This document shows, in pieces, positions 27,167 through 36,004 of a stretch of DNA of 64,000 bases. The stretch's first letter is position 1, and each line of letters starts with the position of its first letter. A program made the position numbers and the translations under genes. Origin of the DNA: Paractinoplanes rishiriensis (GTDB lineage: Bacteria; Actinomycetota; Actinomycetes; Mycobacteriales; Micromonosporaceae); the NCBI RefSeq assembly GCF_016862375.1, contig NZ_BOMV01000055.1, positions 1 to 64,000 of the forward strand, given 5' to 3'. The notes under the pieces are model-generated. The model did no database searches. It was not told where the DNA came from and was given only the letters and a program-made list of their open reading frames with translations.

Positions 27167-28403
27167 GGATCCAGCCCAGCGTGCGTGCCAGCGAGCGATA
27201 GAGCGGGTATCCGCAGAGCACCCCGAGCGCGATCGCGATCATCGACCAGACCGTGCCGAACAGGTCCTCGGCGGCCGCTGCCGGGTCGCGGTCCAGATAC
27301 TCGGTGACCCCGATGAGGCCCAGCGCGCCCGGCACCAGCAGCCAGAACGCCGGCAGGAAGGACACCAGCGCGGGCGGGCCGGACGGCCGGCGCTCCACCG
27401 CGTACGCCACCGGGGTCATGGCCAGCGCGCCGAAGAAGCCGCTCAGGTAGCTCCCGAAGATCAGGTTGCCGAGGAACTGGCCGAGCCAGGCGACCGTGAG
27501 CACCAGCAGCAGCCAGGGCAGCGAGCGGGGCGGCGCCGAGTGGAACCAGTACGTGCCGAGGCCCACCACCAGCACCCCGAGCCACGGCGCCCACCAGCCG
27601 ATCAGGTTCTGCGGGCTGTCGATCAGCTCGTCCGCCGCGGGCAGCGTCACCACCTGGGTGGCGGCGGTGATGCCGAAAGCGAGCAGCATCAGCTGGAGTC
27701 CGCCGGAGACCAGCCGGCTGGCTCCGGTGATCATCTCGCCGGCGGACAGTTCGACCACCGCCATGGTGAGCGCGGCGCCGGGCAGGAAAGTGACCAGCGG
27801 CGCGATCATGGCGCGCAGGTCGGCGTCCGCCCAGCCCTCCCCCGCGAGAAGGAACGTACAGCTCGCGACCAGGAACGCCACCGTCACCGGCATGATCATC
27901 TGGAGGCTGGACCAGCGCGCGCCGACCAGCTTGAGCAGGGCGACCAGCACCCCGAAGATCGCCGACAGCACCAGGTCGCCCCAGGTCGGCTGGAGCACCA
28001 GGCAGATGCCCGTGGTCAGCACCGCGTGACCGATGATGGTCATCCCGGGGCCGAACCGCGGCCGCATGTCGACGATCTCCAGCACCTGGCGGCTGCCGTC
28101 GGCCGGCGCCAGGCCGCCGCGCCGCGCGGCGCGCAGCACCTGGTACAACGCGGCGGCCTGGTCCAGCCGCAGAATCCCGCGGAGCTGGCGGGTGGGTTCG
28201 AGAGTTGCCGCGCGTCCGGGTTCGAGGGCGATTTCCACGTACGTCGGAAAGACCGCGACCCGGGCATGCGGCGCACCGTAGGCGGCGGCCACCTCGATCA
28301 GGTGGTCCTGGGTCTGGTTGACCGCCTCCCCCGCCGCCGTCAGGCCGCTGCCCAGATAGAGCAGGAACCGGAGCAGTTCCTGCTCGTCATCGGGCTGACG
28401 CAT
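27129..28403 (-). CDS. ThrE-like threonine/serine exporter family protein
   Basis: A 424-residue membrane protein. The N-terminal cytosolic domain (DUF1212, residues 1-130) includes GSGLTAAGEAVNQTQDHL and VAVFPTYVEIALEPG. The first membrane bundle (about 135-260) carries the family SAGEMITGASRLVSG motif, and a DUF3815-like bundle completes the protein. Relatives export threonine and serine. It starts at 28403 within the last bases of the M20 peptidase gene (17-base overlap), so peptide hydrolysis and amino-acid export may be co-expressed. Substrate is inferred from family. Confidence 0.83.
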   Translation of the reverse strand: MRQPDDEQELLRFLLYLGSGLTAAGEAVNQTQDHLIEVAAAYGAPHARVAVFPTYVEIALEPGRAATLEPTRQLRGILRLDQAAALYQVLRAARRGGLAPADGSRQVLEIVDMRPRFGPGMTIIGHAVLTTGICLVLQPTWGDLVLSAIFGVLVALLKLVGARWSSLQMIMPVTVAFLVASCTFLLAGEGWADADLRAMIAPLVTFLPGAALTMAVVELSAGEMITGASRLVSGGLQLMLLAFGITAATQVVTLPAADELIDSPQNLIGWWAPWLGVLVVGLGTYWFHSAPPRSLPWLLLVLTVAWLGQFLGNLIFGSYLSGFFGALAMTPVAYAVERRPSGPPALVSFLPAFWLLVPGALGLIGVTEYLDRDPAAAAEDLFGTVWSMIAIALGVLCGYPLYRSLARTLGWILTDRTADRPARR

Positions 28404-29733
28404 AGTTCCGCAGGAACAGCGCCTCCACCAACGCCATGTTCTCGATCTCGGACGGGTCGACGCTCTCGTTCGGCGCGTGGATCAGGCAGCGTGGCTCCTC
28501 CACCCCGATCAGCATGATCTCGGCGTCCGGGAAGGTGTCCTGGAAGACGTTGCACAGCGGGATCGAGCCGCCCTGCCCCTCGATCATCGCGGGCCGCCCG
28601 TACACCTGCTGCATGGCGCCGGTGAGCGTGTCGAACGCCGGCCCGCTGGTGGCGCCCTGGAACGGCTCGCCGTCCGCCTCGCGGGTGATGTCCACCCGGA
28701 CGTTCCACGGCGCGGCCTGCCGCAGATGCTCGATCAGCGCGTCCTGCGCGGTGCGGGCGTTCATACCGGGCGGCACCCGCAGGTTGATCCGGGCCCGGGC
28801 GCGCGGCTGGATGGCCGCCGACGAACCGACTACCGGCGGGCAGTCGATGCCCAGCACGGTGACCGCGGGCCGGGCCCAGACCAGGTCCGCCACCCGGCCG
28901 TCGCCGAGCAGGTCGACGCCGTCGAGCAGGCCGGCGTCGGCCCGGAACTGGTCGGCCGGGTAGTCGGCGCCGGGCCAGACCTGAGTGGTGTCGAGGCCGT
29001 GGACCGTGGTGTTGCCGCGCTCGTCGCGCAGCGTGGCCAGCATGTGGATGAGCGCCGCAAGCGCGTCCGGGGCCGCGCCGCCGAACATGCCGGAGTGCAT
29101 CGGCCCGGCCAGCGTCTCGACCGAGACCACCACGTTGGCCAGACCGCGCAGGCTGCTGGTCACGGCCGGCACGCCCACCGCGAAGTTGCCGGCGTCGCAG
29201 ACCAGGATCGCGTCGGCCTGCAGCAGCCCGGCGTTGGCGGGCACGAACGCCTCGAGCCCGCCGGTGCCCTGCTCCTCCGAGCCCTCCCCCACGATCTTGA
29301 CGGTGACCGGCAGGTGGTCGCGGACCGCCCGCAGCGCGGTGAGGTGGGTGGCGATGTTGCCCTTGCAGTCGGCGGCGCCCCGGCCGTACCAGCGGCCGCC
29401 CCGGTCGGTCAGCTGCCACACCGGGCTGTCCCAGGCCGCGACGTCGAGCGGCGGCTGCACGTCGTGGTGGAAGTAGAGCAGCACGGTCGGCGCGCCGGGC
29501 GGGCCGGCCAGCGAGCCGCAGACCGCCTTGCTGCCGTCCGGCGTCGGGTATGCGGCCACGTCGTCGAAGCCCAGGCCGCGGAACGTGCGCAGCAGCCAGT
29601 CGACCATCCCGTCGCATTCGGACACCGGGAACTGGGCCGGGTCGTGCACCGATTTGAAGGCCACCATTTCCGCCAGGTCGTCGCGGGCCTGCGGCATGAG
29701 CGCCTTGACCCGGCCACGGAGTTCGTCGAGCAC
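28387..29733 (-). CDS. M20 family metallopeptidase (dipeptidase type)
   Basis: A 448-residue cytosolic di-zinc peptidase. Ligand motifs are in order: YFHHDVQPP, GAADCKGN (Asp), GEGSEEQGTG (catalytic Glu and ligand) and a late His in CLIHAPNESV. The dimerisation lid lies between about 200 and 320. Family members split dipeptides or acylated amino acids. The GTG at 29733 follows AGAGG at 5 bases. It is followed by a ThrE-like exporter with an overlap, and preceded 21 bases upstream by the MFS gene on the same strand. Confidence 0.9.
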   Translation of the reverse strand: MLDELRGRVKALMPQARDDLAEMVAFKSVHDPAQFPVSECDGMVDWLLRTFRGLGFDDVAAYPTPDGSKAVCGSLAGPPGAPTVLLYFHHDVQPPLDVAAWDSPVWQLTDRGGRWYGRGAADCKGNIATHLTALRAVRDHLPVTVKIVGEGSEEQGTGGLEAFVPANAGLLQADAILVCDAGNFAVGVPAVTSSLRGLANVVVSVETLAGPMHSGMFGGAAPDALAALIHMLATLRDERGNTTVHGLDTTQVWPGADYPADQFRADAGLLDGVDLLGDGRVADLVWARPAVTVLGIDCPPVVGSSAAIQPRARARINLRVPPGMNARTAQDALIEHLRQAAPWNVRVDITREADGEPFQGATSGPAFDTLTGAMQQVYGRPAMIEGQGGSIPLCNVFQDTFPDAEIMLIGVEEPRCLIHAPNESVDPSEIENMALVEALFLRNYASAR

Positions 29734-29754
29734 AGCACCTCTCCTTTACGGTCG

Positions 29755-31113
29755 TTACGCGTGCGGCTTCGGCCAGAGCTGCCGTACGGCGAGCAGGGCG
29801 GCCAGCACGATCAGGCCGGTGATCACCAGCGTCCCGCCGGTGCTGAAGCCCTCGGACAGGCCGCTGAGCACGGCCACGCCGAGCGCGCCGCCGACCATGC
29901 TGGACATCTTGAAGAAGCCGGCCGCCGCACCGGACAGTTCGGGCGGCACCTCGCCGACCGCGGTGTCCGAGATCGGGGTGGACAGCAGGCCGAGTCCCAC
30001 GCCGATGACCAGCAGGCCGGCCGCGAGCAGCCAGAGCGAGACGTCGTCGGTCAGGAACCCGAGCACGAACAGCCCGCCGGCCAGCAGGACCAGGCCGAGC
30101 AGCACCGGCATCCGGCCGCCGCGCCGCGCCGACATCCGGGAGCCGCGCGGGATGAACACGAAGATGCCCACGGTGGCCGGCAGCAGGAGCAGGCCGGCCT
30201 GGACGGCGTCGTACCCGCGGACGTTCTGCAGCCAGAGCACGAGCAGATAGCTGAGGCCGGCGAAGGCCAGGTTCATCACCAGGTTGGCGGTGAGCGCGGC
30301 GTCGTACGGGCGCAGCCGGAACAGGTCCAGCCGGACCAGCGGCTCGGCGGCCCGCCGCTCGATCGCGTACCAGGAAAATGCCAGCAGGACCGAGACGACC
30401 AGCAGGACCACCACCAGCGGATCGGACCAGCCCACGCCAGGCCCGGCGGTGAGGCCGAAGAGCAGGGCGAAGATGGCCAGCCCGATGGTGACCAGGCCGA
30501 GCCAGTCGATGCGGCGGGAGGCGTGCGGGTCGAGCGACTCCGGGGTGGACACGCGCAGCGCCAGGTAGGTCAGCGCCGCCACCGGCAGGTTGATCCAGAA
30601 CAGCCAGGGCCAGCCGAGGGTGTCGGTGAGCAGGCCGCCGACCGCCGGGCCGATCGCCTGCCCGCCCCAGGCCACCGCCTGCCAGACCCCGAACGCGGTG
30701 AGCTCGGCCGGCCCGCTGAACTCGGCCGGGATCAGCGCCAGCGTGGCCGGCAGGATCAGCGCCGCCCCGATGCCCATCAAGGCGCGCCCGGCGATCAGCG
30801 TGCCGACGTTCGGGGCGAGCGCCGCGACCAGCGAGAAGGCGGCGAACAGCACGATGCCGATCGACAGCATGCGCCGCCGCCCGAAGATGTCGCCGAACTT
30901 GCCGGCCGCGATCACCAGCGCGCCGGTGACCAGGCTGAACGCGTTGTTCGCCCACTGCAGGGCGGCCATCTCGGCGTCCAGGTCGTCGGCGATCGCCGGC
31001 ACCGCCACGCCCAGGTCGGCGAAGGCCAGCCAGACCATGCCGGCCGCGGCGCAGATCGCGGTCAGCGAGAGGCCGCGACGGGTCGTCGGGCCGGTGGTGG
31101 TGGCATCGGTCAC
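29755..31113 (-). CDS. MFS exporter, DHA family
   Basis: A 452-residue major facilitator with 12-14 membrane helices. It has the GKFGDIFGRRRMLSIG motif A after helix 2 and the antiporter motif C-like GGQAIGPAVGGLL in helix 5. Such proteins export drugs or metabolites with protons; the substrate is unknown. The start is uncertain: GTG 31113 is chosen because the same 11-base leader precedes the divergent exporter's GTG, while ATG codons at 31149 and 31152 are in frame. It probably heads a transcript running into the M20 and ThrE-like genes. Confidence 0.88.
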   Translation of the reverse strand: MTDATTTGPTTRRGLSLTAICAAAGMVWLAFADLGVAVPAIADDLDAEMAALQWANNAFSLVTGALVIAAGKFGDIFGRRRMLSIGIVLFAAFSLVAALAPNVGTLIAGRALMGIGAALILPATLALIPAEFSGPAELTAFGVWQAVAWGGQAIGPAVGGLLTDTLGWPWLFWINLPVAALTYLALRVSTPESLDPHASRRIDWLGLVTIGLAIFALLFGLTAGPGVGWSDPLVVVLLVVSVLLAFSWYAIERRAAEPLVRLDLFRLRPYDAALTANLVMNLAFAGLSYLLVLWLQNVRGYDAVQAGLLLLPATVGIFVFIPRGSRMSARRGGRMPVLLGLVLLAGGLFVLGFLTDDVSLWLLAAGLLVIGVGLGLLSTPISDTAVGEVPPELSGAAAGFFKMSSMVGGALGVAVLSGLSEGFSTGGTLVITGLIVLAALLAVRQLWPKPHA

Positions 31114-31116
31114 CGC

Positions 31117-31197
31117 GTCAGTCTCGGAATCCGGACCGGGTCCCGGCATCATCCGCCCCGGGCGATGTCCGGCCCCGCCACCCCGCCCGAGACTGAC
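31117..31197. promoter_or_regulatory. Divergent MFS promoter region with an inverted pair of identical leader elements
   Basis: CCGAGACTGAC occurs on each strand, just 3-4 bases before each divergent GTG start (plus copy 31187-31197, minus copy 31117-31127). Seen as duplex DNA it is an inverted repeat with a 59-base spacer. It may be a shared operator or a conserved ribosome-loading leader; the core GAGAC is a poor Shine-Dalgarno sequence. Confidence 0.5.
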
Positions 31198-31201
31198 CGG
31201 C

Positions 31202-32689
31202 GTGACGAACACTTCGACGAACCGCACCGCCGGCCTGGGCGTACTGCTGGCCGCGTGCATCTCCACATTCGTGGTGAACGCGAACACGTCGGCGGTCACC
31301 ATCCTGCTGCCCGCGATCAGCGAGGACACCGGCGCGCCGGTCGCCACCCTGCAGTGGGCGGTGACCGGCTACATGCTGGTCGGCGCCGCGGTGATCGTGA
31401 CCTCCGGCGCGCTGGGTGACGTGTTCGGCCGCCGCAAGGTCTTCCTCGGCGGCCTGCTGCTGTTCGTCGCCTCGTGCGCGCTGATCGCCCTGTCCACCAG
31501 CGCCACCGGCGTGATCGCCGGCCGCATGATCCAGGGCGCGGCCGGCTCGACCATCCTGGCCTGCGGCATGAGCCTGCTCTCGGTGGACTCGGCCGGCCAG
31601 GGCCAGATGAAGGCCATCACGCTCTGGGGCGCGGCGTCCGCGGCCGGCGGCGCGGCCGGCCCGCTGGTCGGCGGCCTGCTGGTCGGCATCACCGGCTGGC
31701 AGGGCCTGTTCTGGATCGACCTGCTGATCGCCGCCGCCTGCATCCCGGTCACCCTGTTCATGGTCCGCGAGTCCCGCGACGAGTCCCGCTCGCACGTGAT
31801 CGACTGGGCCGGCACCGTGCTGATAGCGGTGATCCTGGTGCCGTTGGTCCTCGCGCTGAGCGAGGGCGGCGACTGGGGCTGGCTGTCCGTCGCGACCATC
31901 GGCTGCCTGGTGCTGGCGGCGCTGGGCGTGGTGGCTTTCGTGGCCGCCGAGCGCCGGGTCTCGGCCCCTCTGGTCGACCTGAACCTGTTCCGCAACCGCG
32001 TGCTGGTCGGCGCCACCCTGGCGATCCTGCTGGTGGCCGGAACCATCAACGGTCTCATGTACGTCCTGAGCCTCTACTTCCAGGATCCGGCGTCCTTCGG
32101 CATGACCGCCCTGCAGGCCGGCCTGGCCACACTGCCCGCGGTGGCCGTGATGATCGCGATAACCCCCCTGATAACCCCGATTGCCGTACGCATCGGCTCG
32201 CGCCGGGCGGTGGCACTGGGCTTCCTGCTGTCCACGGCCGGCTTCGCGGTCCTGGGCTTCGCGTCGTCGTCCTGGAAGTACACGGCGTTCGTGATCCCGC
32301 TGGTGGTGATGGCCGTCGGCCTCGGCCTGGCGAACGGCCCCGCATCCTCGGCGTCGACCTCGTCGGTGGACCCCGAGGAGGTGGGCGCGGCCGCCGGCAT
32401 CTCCAACATGGCCAGGTACGTGGGCGGCTCACTGGCCACCGCGGCGACCGCCACCGTGTACGCGGCCGCCATCGAGACCCAGAAACAGGCCGGCGCGTCC
32501 CCCGCCGAGGCCCTGGCCACCGGCCTGTCCCGGGCCGCCATCCTGATGGCGGTGCTGGCCGCCCTGGGCGTAGCCCTGGCCGTCCTGATGGGCCGCCACC
32601 GCGAGGCCCGCACCACAGCCGTCCACCGAGCAGCCGGCGCCGCCGCGTTCGGCCACACCATCCCCACCGCTACGACCACCACCCGGTGA
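31202..32689 (+). CDS. MFS exporter, DHA2 (EmrB/QacA) family
   Basis: A 495-residue transporter with 14 predicted helices. Motif A is GALGDVFGRRKVFLGG and the motif C region is SAAGGAAGPLVGGLLVG. Helix 1 is VLLAACISTFVVNANTSAVT. The C-terminal tail is Thr/Ala/His-rich and cytosolic. DHA2 members export antibiotics, dyes and metabolites. The GTG at 31202 is fixed by the leader shared with the divergent exporter. No local TetR or MarR gene was seen beside the pair, so control may come from elsewhere. Confidence 0.9.
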   Translation: MTNTSTNRTAGLGVLLAACISTFVVNANTSAVTILLPAISEDTGAPVATLQWAVTGYMLVGAAVIVTSGALGDVFGRRKVFLGGLLLFVASCALIALSTSATGVIAGRMIQGAAGSTILACGMSLLSVDSAGQGQMKAITLWGAASAAGGAAGPLVGGLLVGITGWQGLFWIDLLIAAACIPVTLFMVRESRDESRSHVIDWAGTVLIAVILVPLVLALSEGGDWGWLSVATIGCLVLAALGVVAFVAAERRVSAPLVDLNLFRNRVLVGATLAILLVAGTINGLMYVLSLYFQDPASFGMTALQAGLATLPAVAVMIAITPLITPIAVRIGSRRAVALGFLLSTAGFAVLGFASSSWKYTAFVIPLVVMAVGLGLANGPASSASTSSVDPEEVGAAAGISNMARYVGGSLATAATATVYAAAIETQKQAGASPAEALATGLSRAAILMAVLAALGVALAVLMGRHREARTTAVHRAAGAAAFGHTIPTATTTTR

Positions 32690-32858
32690 ACGTCAAGCAA
32701 TGCCTTCGGTCTGGGGTGAATGCGGGATCCGGCAATTCTATTCAGGGGTGGGTGAAAGGTCTGGAGCGGCCCGGGCCGGGGTCCGGAGGATGAGGCCTTG
32801 AGCGCGGCGATCGTCGCGGGTGTGGGTGCCCGCAGCGCCGGCGCACGGGGAGCATCGA

Positions 32859-33398
32859 ATGAGACGACTGTTGCGGGCCGCGGTGGTGGCGGTGCTGGTC
32901 GGTGGTGGCGTGGTGAGCGTGCCGGGAGCGGCGGTGGCGGCCACCACCTGCAGCCGCAGCTGGCACTTCATCACGCACGGCGAGACCGGCCTCAACGTCC
33001 GGCCGGATCCGTTGATGTACCAGGGGAACACCACCCTCTACGCGGACGGCGTACCGGGGGACGACACCTGGAACCAGCAGTTCATGTTCTGCCGTGACCC
33101 CGGGTGGGGCACGGACCACTACGCCATCTACTCCAACCTCACCGGCCGCTACTGGTCGTACGGCACCAACGGCGTCCTGTACGCCGGCGCCGAGGGAATT
33201 CACGGCACGCAGCAGCTTTTCCAGGTCTGGAAGTACGACAGCACCTGGTGGGTGATCCGGGCGGTGGGCTTCCCGTTCTATGCCCGGTACGCCCACCCCA
33301 ACCCCACCCGCGGCTGGAGCAACCAGATGGAGGCGGTGGCCGGTCCGCTGAACGGCACCATGCTGTTCCGGATCACCCCGTCCGACCTGATGAGCTAG
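32859..33398 (+). CDS. Small secreted aromatic-rich protein, unknown (beta-trefoil-like pattern)
   Basis: A 179-residue exported protein. The signal peptide (residues 1-27) has an RRLLR start, hydrophobic core and AVA end. The mature part has two cysteines and many Trp/Tyr in repeated strand blocks such as YAIYSNLTGRYWSYGTNG and WWVIRAVGFPFYARY, reminiscent of a beta-trefoil or fascin-like fold. The ATG at 32859 has GGGGAG upstream. It is convergent with the rifamycin phosphotransferase gene, overlapping by 4 bases. No catalytic motif is recognised. Confidence 0.7.
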   Translation: MRRLLRAAVVAVLVGGGVVSVPGAAVAATTCSRSWHFITHGETGLNVRPDPLMYQGNTTLYADGVPGDDTWNQQFMFCRDPGWGTDHYAIYSNLTGRYWSYGTNGVLYAGAEGIHGTQQLFQVWKYDSTWWVIRAVGFPFYARYAHPNPTRGWSNQMEAVAGPLNGTMLFRITPSDLMS

Positions 33399-35923
33399 AC
33401 AGCTCCGGGGAGGAGTTCGACGTAGCCGCCGGAGCCGTGGACCCGGATGCGTTGGCCGTCCTGGATCAGGTGGGTGGCCCGGTGTACGCCGACGACCGCC
33501 GGCAGGCCGTATTCGCGGGCTATCACGGCGCCGTGGGTCATCAGGCCGCCCACCTCGGTCACCAGGCCGGCCACGGTGACCAGGACGGGCGTCCAGCTCG
33601 GGTCGGTGTACGCGGTGACCAGGATGTCGCCCGGCTGCAGGTCGGCCTGGGCCATGTCGAGGACCACCCGGGCCCGTCCCTCCACGGTGCCGGCCGAGAC
33701 CGGGAGGCCGGCCAGGGCGCCGTCGGGCACGTCGTCCCGGTGGTGGGCGCCGGTTACGGCCTCGCCGTCCGAGGTGAGCACCGGGGGCGGGGTCAGGGCC
33801 CGGTACGACCGGAAGTCCTCCCGGCGCCGGGAGATCAGGGCGCCGTCGGCCTTCTTCGTGCGTACGGCCTCCTGAAGCTCTTGGAAGGTCAGGTAGAAGG
33901 CGTCCTCGATGGACCGGAGCACACCGGCGCCGACCAGGTTTTCGGCCTCGCGCAGCAGGGCCTCCTTGTAGACGTAGTAGCGGCTCACGATGGCGTATTT
34001 CGGGTATTCGCGGTAGCCGATGAAGGTCCGCAGCCGGTCGATCATGCGTTCGGTCTCGAGGGCGCGGGATTCGCCGTCCGGCAGGGCGCTGAGGCGTACC
34101 AGAACCTCTTGTGCCTTTTGCTCTGCTGCCTGCCGGCCCTGCTCGAAGCGCCGGTGGGCAGCGCCGGGCTCGAAGTTGCGGACGTTGTCGAGGATCACCG
34201 GCAGCAGGGTGGTGGGGCGCTCGATCCAGCGTGGGCGGGTGATGTCGATCTCACCCACGCAGCGCACGCCGTAGCGGTCCAGGTAGGACTCCAGGGCGTC
34301 GCGGGCCGCGGTGCCACCCGGCACCTGCGGCAGGTCGTCGAGGAAGTCCTCGTCCCGCACCTCCTCGAGGAACGCCACCACGTCGGGATGAGGGCGGATC
34401 GCGTCGGCGACGTCCAGCAGCCCCAGGCCCATCTCCGAGGTGATGTTGCCGGGGGCGGAGAGCGTGAGGGTGTCGGCGGCGTTCCGCTCCCCCAGCCACT
34501 CCTCCAGGTGGTCGTTGAGCCACCAGGTGGCCTCCATCCCGGCCATGATCGCCTGGAAGCTCAGCGGGTCGCCGAGGGCCCGCTTGTGCTCCTCGAAGGC
34601 CGCCGGCAGGAAGTCGAACAGCGCTGGTCCGGACCTCTTCGCGACCTCCCGCCGCAGCTCGGCGACGGATGCCTCGCTGCGCTCGATCAGCTCCGTGACG
34701 ATCGCCGGATCGGTCGCGACCGGCTCCGGCGCGGCCGGCCGGGTGGCGGGCGGCGGCGGGTCCGGCAGCGGCGCGACGAAGTCGACGACGGTCTCCAGCG
34801 CGGCCCTGATCGACGGGTCGCCCCGGCCCATCACCGCCAGCAGGGCGGACCGGCTCGCCGGTGCGCCCAGACGCTGGGTGACGTCGACGAACAGCCGGCC
34901 GCCGGCCTCGTGCATCGGCGCCAGGGCGGTGAGCTGCCACATCGAGTAGCCGAGGGGCTTCATCGGGTCGGTCATCATCTGCTGGTGGCCGACCGAGACG
35001 TAGACCCGGTTCTCGCCGTCGGCGGCCGCCGGCACCGGGAACAGCGTCGTGATCGGCCGGCTCTGCACGATCAGGAAGCCGTCGCCGGCCAGGCACCACT
35101 CGATGTCCTGCGGGCGGCCGAAGTGTGCCTCGATCCGCCGGCCGAGAGCGGCGAGCCGGACGACCTGCTCGTCGGTCAGGGCCGGCTGGTCCCGCCGGGC
35201 CGGCTCGATCGCCCGCTCCTCGGTGCCACCGGCCGGCCGGGCATGGAGGGCAAGCTGCTTGGTGGCTATCGTCCGGGTGACGATCTCGCCGTCGCGCACC
35301 TTGAACACGTCCGGGTTCACCAGGCCGGACACCAGCGCCTCGCCCAGGCCGAAGCCGGCGTCCACCGAGGTGACCCGGCGGTTGCCGGTGACCGGGTCGG
35401 CGGTGAACAGGATGCCGGACGCGTCCGGGACGACCATCTGCTGGACGACCACGGCCATCTGGACCTCGCGGTCGTCGATGCCGTGGCGCCGGCGGTAGGC
35501 GACCGCCCGATCGGTGAACAGCGACGCCCAGCACCGGCGGACGTGGTCGAGGACCGCGGCCGGGCCGATCACGTTCAGGTAGGTGTCCTGCTGACCGGCG
35601 AACGAGGCGGTCGGCAGGTCCTCGGCCGTCGCGCTGGACCGGACCGCGTACGCGACCTGGTCGTCGACGGCGCCGAGGATCGCCGCCGCGAGATCGTCCG
35701 GTACCGGCGCGGTCTCGACGGCCCGGCGGAGCCCGGCGCTGTCCGTGCCGCCCCGGTCGAGTGGCACCGAGGTCATGATCTGCCGGAACGCGTCCGTCGT
35801 CACGCAGAAGCCGGGCGGCACCCGGACGCCGTCGATGCGCATCAGCGTCCCGAGGTGTGCACCCTTGCCGCCGACGACCGAAATTTCCCCGCCGGCCTCG
35901 GACAGATTCAGCACGTACCGCAT
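33395..35923 (-). CDS. rph: Rifamycin phosphotransferase
   Basis: An 842-residue three-domain antibiotic-inactivating enzyme. Residues 1-310 form the ATP-grasp domain (SVVGGKGAHLGTL, YAVRSSATAEDLPTASFAGQ, IEWCLAGDGFLIVQSRPI). The middle domain (about 320-720) binds rifamycin. The swivelling His domain carries catalytic His797 in GGLMTHGAVIAREYG. RPH enzymes use ATP to phosphorylate the ansa-chain hydroxyl of rifamycins, giving AMP and phosphate. The N-terminus RYVLNLSEAGGE and overall order match RPH more closely than PEP synthase, which is the main alternative. It is divergent from a serine hydrolase with a 14-base palindrome between them. Confidence 0.85.
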   Translation of the reverse strand: MRYVLNLSEAGGEISVVGGKGAHLGTLMRIDGVRVPPGFCVTTDAFRQIMTSVPLDRGGTDSAGLRRAVETAPVPDDLAAAILGAVDDQVAYAVRSSATAEDLPTASFAGQQDTYLNVIGPAAVLDHVRRCWASLFTDRAVAYRRRHGIDDREVQMAVVVQQMVVPDASGILFTADPVTGNRRVTSVDAGFGLGEALVSGLVNPDVFKVRDGEIVTRTIATKQLALHARPAGGTEERAIEPARRDQPALTDEQVVRLAALGRRIEAHFGRPQDIEWCLAGDGFLIVQSRPITTLFPVPAAADGENRVYVSVGHQQMMTDPMKPLGYSMWQLTALAPMHEAGGRLFVDVTQRLGAPASRSALLAVMGRGDPSIRAALETVVDFVAPLPDPPPPATRPAAPEPVATDPAIVTELIERSEASVAELRREVAKRSGPALFDFLPAAFEEHKRALGDPLSFQAIMAGMEATWWLNDHLEEWLGERNAADTLTLSAPGNITSEMGLGLLDVADAIRPHPDVVAFLEEVRDEDFLDDLPQVPGGTAARDALESYLDRYGVRCVGEIDITRPRWIERPTTLLPVILDNVRNFEPGAAHRRFEQGRQAAEQKAQEVLVRLSALPDGESRALETERMIDRLRTFIGYREYPKYAIVSRYYVYKEALLREAENLVGAGVLRSIEDAFYLTFQELQEAVRTKKADGALISRRREDFRSYRALTPPPVLTSDGEAVTGAHHRDDVPDGALAGLPVSAGTVEGRARVVLDMAQADLQPGDILVTAYTDPSWTPVLVTVAGLVTEVGGLMTHGAVIAREYGLPAVVGVHRATHLIQDGQRIRVHGSGGYVELLPGAV

Positions 35924-35978
35924 TCCCGGTCCTTCCTGACTTTCTATTGCCCGACCTTAAGCAAACCGGCGCTGCCGG

Positions 35979-35992
35979 CCACGGCGCCGTGG
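35979..35992. promoter_or_regulatory. Perfect 14-base palindrome between rph and the serine hydrolase gene
   Basis: CCACGGCGCCGTGG reads identically on both strands and lies 55 bases upstream of rph and 12 bases upstream of the serine hydrolase start. It is a possible repressor site shared by both genes. It could alternatively fold as RNA in the hydrolase leader. Confidence 0.45.
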
Positions 35993-36004
35993 TTCATTTC
36001 TCCC

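Noticed and set aside
28340-30955. An 871-codon frame overlapping the M20 peptidase and MFS exporter
   Set aside because: Composition is Arg/Gly/Ala-rich; the real frames have complete catalytic and transport motifs.
35924-36004. Rifamycin-associated element upstream of rph
   Set aside because: I looked for a CTTGC/GCAAG-type inverted repeat in this gap and did not find one; only the CCACGGCGCCGTGG palindrome is present.
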